Virus record (IMG/VR): IMGVR_UViG_3300044612_002896
Location: 1 to 43,196 of that record
Reading direction: 5' to 3' (one strand)
Length of the DNA: 43,196 nt
From: a virus
Shown: one piece after another, positions 40,974-43,196 of the stretch
How the letters are laid out: every line of letters starts with the position of its first letter
Position numbering within the stretch: the stretch's first letter is position 1
Program-made: the position numbers and the translations under genes
Notes under the pieces: generated by a model
What the model was told of the DNA's origin: nothing
The model's input: the letters and a program-made list of their open reading frames with translations, nothing else
Database searches by the model: none

Positions 40974-41495
40974 ATGTCTGAATCCACTATACGCTGGCTT
41001 CGTCAAAGTGACTTAGAACAAATAGTAGAGATTGAAGAACAGACATTTCCCCATCCTTGGGATATGCAAGATTTTGAAATTTGTCTTAGAAAGAAAAATG
41101 CATTTGGAGTTGTGCAGATTCTTGATGAAAAAGTCATAGGTTATATGATTTTTCAATGCACATCCAAGTCATATAACATACTCAGCATTGCCGTTGATCC
41201 AAAACATCAAAAATGTGGAAATGGCAGGAAAATGATTGAATATGTTAAAAATAAAATAAGAGCATCAACTGAAGGTCCAAAAAATCAAATTATTTTGATT
41301 GTAAGTGATCAAAACCTTGTTTGTCATAAATTCTTGAAGTCTCTTGATTTTGTTGCCACTAAAATAAACAAAGACTATTTTGGACCAGATCATGATGCTT
41401 ATCATTTTGTCATGGACATGAGAGATCAGAAGAAGATTAAAGTAAAAAAAAAGGGAAGGACTGGTAAGGTAAAAGATGTCGATAAAATGGAATAA
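40974..41495 (+). CDS. GNAT acetyltransferase (RimI-like)
   Basis: 173 residues with AAGGGG 6 bp before the ATG. GNAT motifs: I-E-E-Q-T-F-P-H-P-W near residue 20 (typical of RimI), L-S-I-A-V-D-P-K-H-Q-K-C-G-N-G (motif A with the acetyl-CoA Q-x-x-G-x-G loop), and S-D-Q-N-L-V-C-H-K-F-L-K near 115. RimI acetylates the N-terminus of ribosomal S18; phage copies may modify other proteins. The C-terminal 25 residues are a Lys-rich tail not needed for the fold. The end overlaps the deaminase start by 20 bp. Confidence 0.8.
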   Translation: MSESTIRWLRQSDLEQIVEIEEQTFPHPWDMQDFEICLRKKNAFGVVQILDEKVIGYMIFQCTSKSYNILSIAVDPKHQKCGNGRKMIEYVKNKIRASTEGPKNQIILIVSDQNLVCHKFLKSLDFVATKINKDYFGPDHDAYHFVMDMRDQKKIKVKKKGRTGKVKDVDKME

Positions 41496-41904
41496 GTGGT
41501 TTTTGGGTCTAGCCGAATACATTTCGACAGCATCTAAAGACCCAAGCACCAAGGTTGGAGCGGTAATTGTCGATGATGATAGAAGAGTTGTTTCAACTGG
41601 TTACAATGGCTTTCCAAGAGGCATACAGGACACCGAAGAAAGGCTCAACAACCGTGATTTGAAATATTCCATTATTGTTCATGCTGAGAGGAATGCTCTT
41701 CTTTTCGCAAGGGGATCAGTCAAGGGATGCACAATATATACTTATCCAATGATGCCATGTTCAGTTTGTGCTTCGATGATAATTCAATCTGGAATCAAGA
41801 AGGTAGTTTCTCCAAATAGCGACAATCCAAGATGGAAGGATCATATAGAGCTTTCTTTGGTTCTTTTTAGGGAAGCGGGAGTCGAAGTGGAATTCGTTGA
41901 CTAA
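41476..41904 (+). CDS. dCMP deaminase
   Basis: 142 residues with AAGG 6 bp upstream of the ATG. Zinc-dependent deaminase motifs: H-A-E (H69, E71) and P-C-S-V-C (C95, C98). D-P-S-T-K-V-G-A and G-Y-N-G-F-P-R-G near the N-terminus are typical of the dCMP deaminase group rather than cytidine deaminase. It converts dCMP to dUMP, feeding dTMP synthesis, as T4 gene cd does. No thymidylate synthase is in the window. Its last 4 bases overlap the convergent gene. Confidence 0.92.
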   Translation: MSIKWNKWFLGLAEYISTASKDPSTKVGAVIVDDDRRVVSTGYNGFPRGIQDTEERLNNRDLKYSIIVHAERNALLFARGSVKGCTIYTYPMMPCSVCASMIIQSGIKKVVSPNSDNPRWKDHIELSLVLFREAGVEVEFVD

Positions 41905-42500
41905 CAAGACCATATTTTCATTTGTTTTTCGTATTTAACAATTTGTTTGCAGTAGAAATTAATTACTTGTTTTTTCAAGATGTTTTTCCATTCATTTCTT
42001 CCAATTTGTGTTGTTATGATTGGCTTGTTTTTATTTGATATTTGAATTTGCCCATAACCTAAGGCACCGATGCTTAGGCAATTCCAGTCTAATTCCCAAA
42101 TTGGAATAATTTTAATTTCTGCTATTTCTACTTTTCCTTCTTTTCTTTTGTAATCAATAAATATGTAATTTAATGTTAGTTCTTCATCCTTGAGTAATTT
42201 TATCAGTCTTTTGACTGAAATTAAATTAGGCATAGAAAAGCCTGATTCGTTGATGTGATGCGACTTTATGTCGAATAAGTGTTTGATTTTATCAACAGAG
42301 ATGGAAAAGTCGTCTACTGATTTTTTACTTTTTGATTTGGTGAATTGGGCCTGATATTGATTTGAGATTATTTTTGATGAAAGGTGTTCAATCATATCTC
42401 CGACAGCACGATGAGAAAGAGATTCATCTGCCATAAAAGGAAGAAGATGAGAATGCAATAAGTTTTGTATGTCTTGATTCAAATTCATCAAATAATCCAT
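41901..42500 (-). CDS. Restriction-endonuclease-like protein (tentative)
   Basis: 199 residues. The central part, L-F-D-I-K-S-H-H, then S-M-P-N-L-I-S-V-K-R-L, and later L-D-W-N-C-L-S-I-G-A-L-G-Y-G-Q-I-Q-I, resembles the core of some type II restriction enzymes, where D-I/V-K forms part of the PD-(D/E)xK site. The full catalytic set cannot be proved by eye. No cognate DNA methyltransferase is adjacent, so as a phage enzyme it might attack host DNA or a competing phage. It ends in I-W-S-C. Cotranscribed with the glycosyltransferase upstream (12-bp gap). Confidence 0.4.
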   Translation of the reverse strand: MDYLMNLNQDIQNLLHSHLLPFMADESLSHRAVGDMIEHLSSKIISNQYQAQFTKSKSKKSVDDFSISVDKIKHLFDIKSHHINESGFSMPNLISVKRLIKLLKDEELTLNYIFIDYKRKEGKVEIAEIKIIPIWELDWNCLSIGALGYGQIQISNKNKPIITTQIGRNEWKNILKKQVINFYCKQIVKYEKQMKIWSC

Positions 42501-42512
42501 CTTTTTTTAATT

Positions 42513-43196
42513 TTAAGTTTTATGATTCATGAATTCCAGTTTTTTGGTTTTTTCAACAACTTTTTTGAATGATTGCATGATTTGTTGGCTTGTTAATTCA
42601 GTCATGCATGGTTTGACATTTTGCTTTGATTTTGGGCATTGTATAAACATGAAGCATGGTCCGCATTCCCAGTCGCCATTGTCTTTGTGTTTTTGAACAA
42701 GTTCAAAATCAAAGTATTTGCCGTAAACTTTTCCATTTGTGAAAGAGAAAATACCAACTAGAGGTTTTTTCAATGCTCCTGCTATGTGGAATGTTCCTGT
42801 GTCGATTGAAATTACATATTCTGCTGCTTCAACAAGACCTACCCAAGACTCTAATTCGATGTTTATAAATTGTGGTATATTCATCATTTGGAATATTTCG
42901 ATTGATGAATCATGAATTGTAAAAACAAAATATCCTTCTTCTTGTAGAAGCTTACATGTTTCGTAAATTTGTTGATCTGTAAGGCTTTTTGCTTGTCCGA
43001 ATTCACAAGTTGTTGATTTGGTGACGAATAATACAGTTGGGAGTTTTTTATCGTTAATTGAATTGAGTGCTTCTTTATATATTTCAATATTTTTTGCTTG
43101 AAGGTGACATTTGTGATTGTTCAGTTTTACTCCACAATGTCTTGCCCATATATCGCTTCTGTGTAGAGTATTTGATCCTAAGTGCATGCTTTCGTG
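42513..43196 (-). CDS. GT9 heptosyltransferase-like protein, 5'-partial
   Basis: The frame is open to the window edge (the codons before the first Met read H-E-S), so the start is missing; about 227 residues are visible of a family usually 300-350 long. The C-terminal GT9 signature is clear: A-E-Y-V-I-S-I-D-T-G-T-F-H-I-A-G-A-L-K-K-P followed by V-G-I-F-S. GT9 enzymes add ADP-heptose or related sugars to lipopolysaccharide core. Here it may alter host surface sugar or add to a phage glycan. Late Cys residues (W-E-C-G-P-C, Q-C-P) are typical of phage members. Confidence 0.75.
   Translation of the reverse strand, partial: HESMHLGSNTLHRSDIWARHCGVKLNNHKCHLQAKNIEIYKEALNSINDKKLPTVLFVTKSTTCEFGQAKSLTDQQIYETCKLLQEEGYFVFTIHDSSIEIFQMMNIPQFINIELESWVGLVEAAEYVISIDTGTFHIAGALKKPLVGIFSFTNGKVYGKYFDFELVQKHKDNGDWECGPCFMFIQCPKSKQNVKPCMTELTSQQIMQSFKKVVEKTKKLEFMNHKT

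Overview
The window is AT-rich and almost fully coding, with genes on both strands in tightly packed operons that often overlap by 1 to 4 bases. It looks like part of a large tailed bacteriophage (Caudoviricetes, probably jumbo-sized). The evidence is long repetitive tail-fibre/adhesin genes beside phage replication, recombination and late-transcription genes: a UvsW-like helicase, a DnaB-type helicase, a family A DNA polymerase, a DEDDh exonuclease, a possible UvsY and a possible gp55-like sigma factor. Shine-Dalgarno sequences (GGAG/AGGA) are common. No rRNA, credible tRNA, CRISPR array, integrase or transposase was seen. The host cannot be named from the sequence.

Layout. 1-11576 (+): five virion fibre genes. 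The first is cut by the window edge and carries 42-bp tandem repeats; the last encodes 18 Kelch-like repeats arranged as three groups of exactly six. 11578-13713 (-): a 2OG-Fe(II) oxygenase, an exported thioredoxin and a coiled-coil glycosyltransferase. 13794-19438 (+): a compact operon of glycosyltransferases and SAM methyltransferases ending in a protein with three methyltransferase domains. 19430-22303 (-): two small unknown genes, the UvsW-like helicase, a tiny basic protein and the exonuclease. 22436-24036 (+): a virion-type protein and a GT4 glycosyltransferase. 24053-30540 (-): a Cys-rich small protein and two collagen-like fibres made of Gly-X-Gln triplets. 30648-34301: two divergent genes with capsid-targeting-like N-termini, a complete aspartate carbamoyltransferase, a methyltransferase and an H-Y-E type ADP-ribosyltransferase-like protein. 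34235-35882: an unknown gene and a GT-A glycosyltransferase, divergent. 35883-36587: no gene, but a richly base-paired stretch that is a candidate structured RNA. 36588-41904 (+): polymerase, sigma-like factor, DnaB-type helicase, a small protein, UvsY-like protein, GNAT acetyltransferase and dCMP deaminase. 41901-43196 (-): a restriction-endonuclease-like protein and a partial GT9 glycosyltransferase.

How it fits together. Seven glycosyltransferases, six methyltransferase domains and a 2OG oxygenase lie among very large repetitive fibre proteins. The simplest inference is a phage-encoded pathway that builds or modifies glycans, either on the virion fibres or on the host surface. PyrB and dCMP deaminase would support pyrimidine supply for replication. 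TAAATA-type motifs directly upstream of several transcription units resemble T4-like late promoters and agree with a possible gp55-like factor. The least explained element is the non-coding stretch at about 35943-36407, which contains a perfect 10-bp stem, several 7-8 bp stems and a possible pseudoknot just upstream of the DNA polymerase gene.
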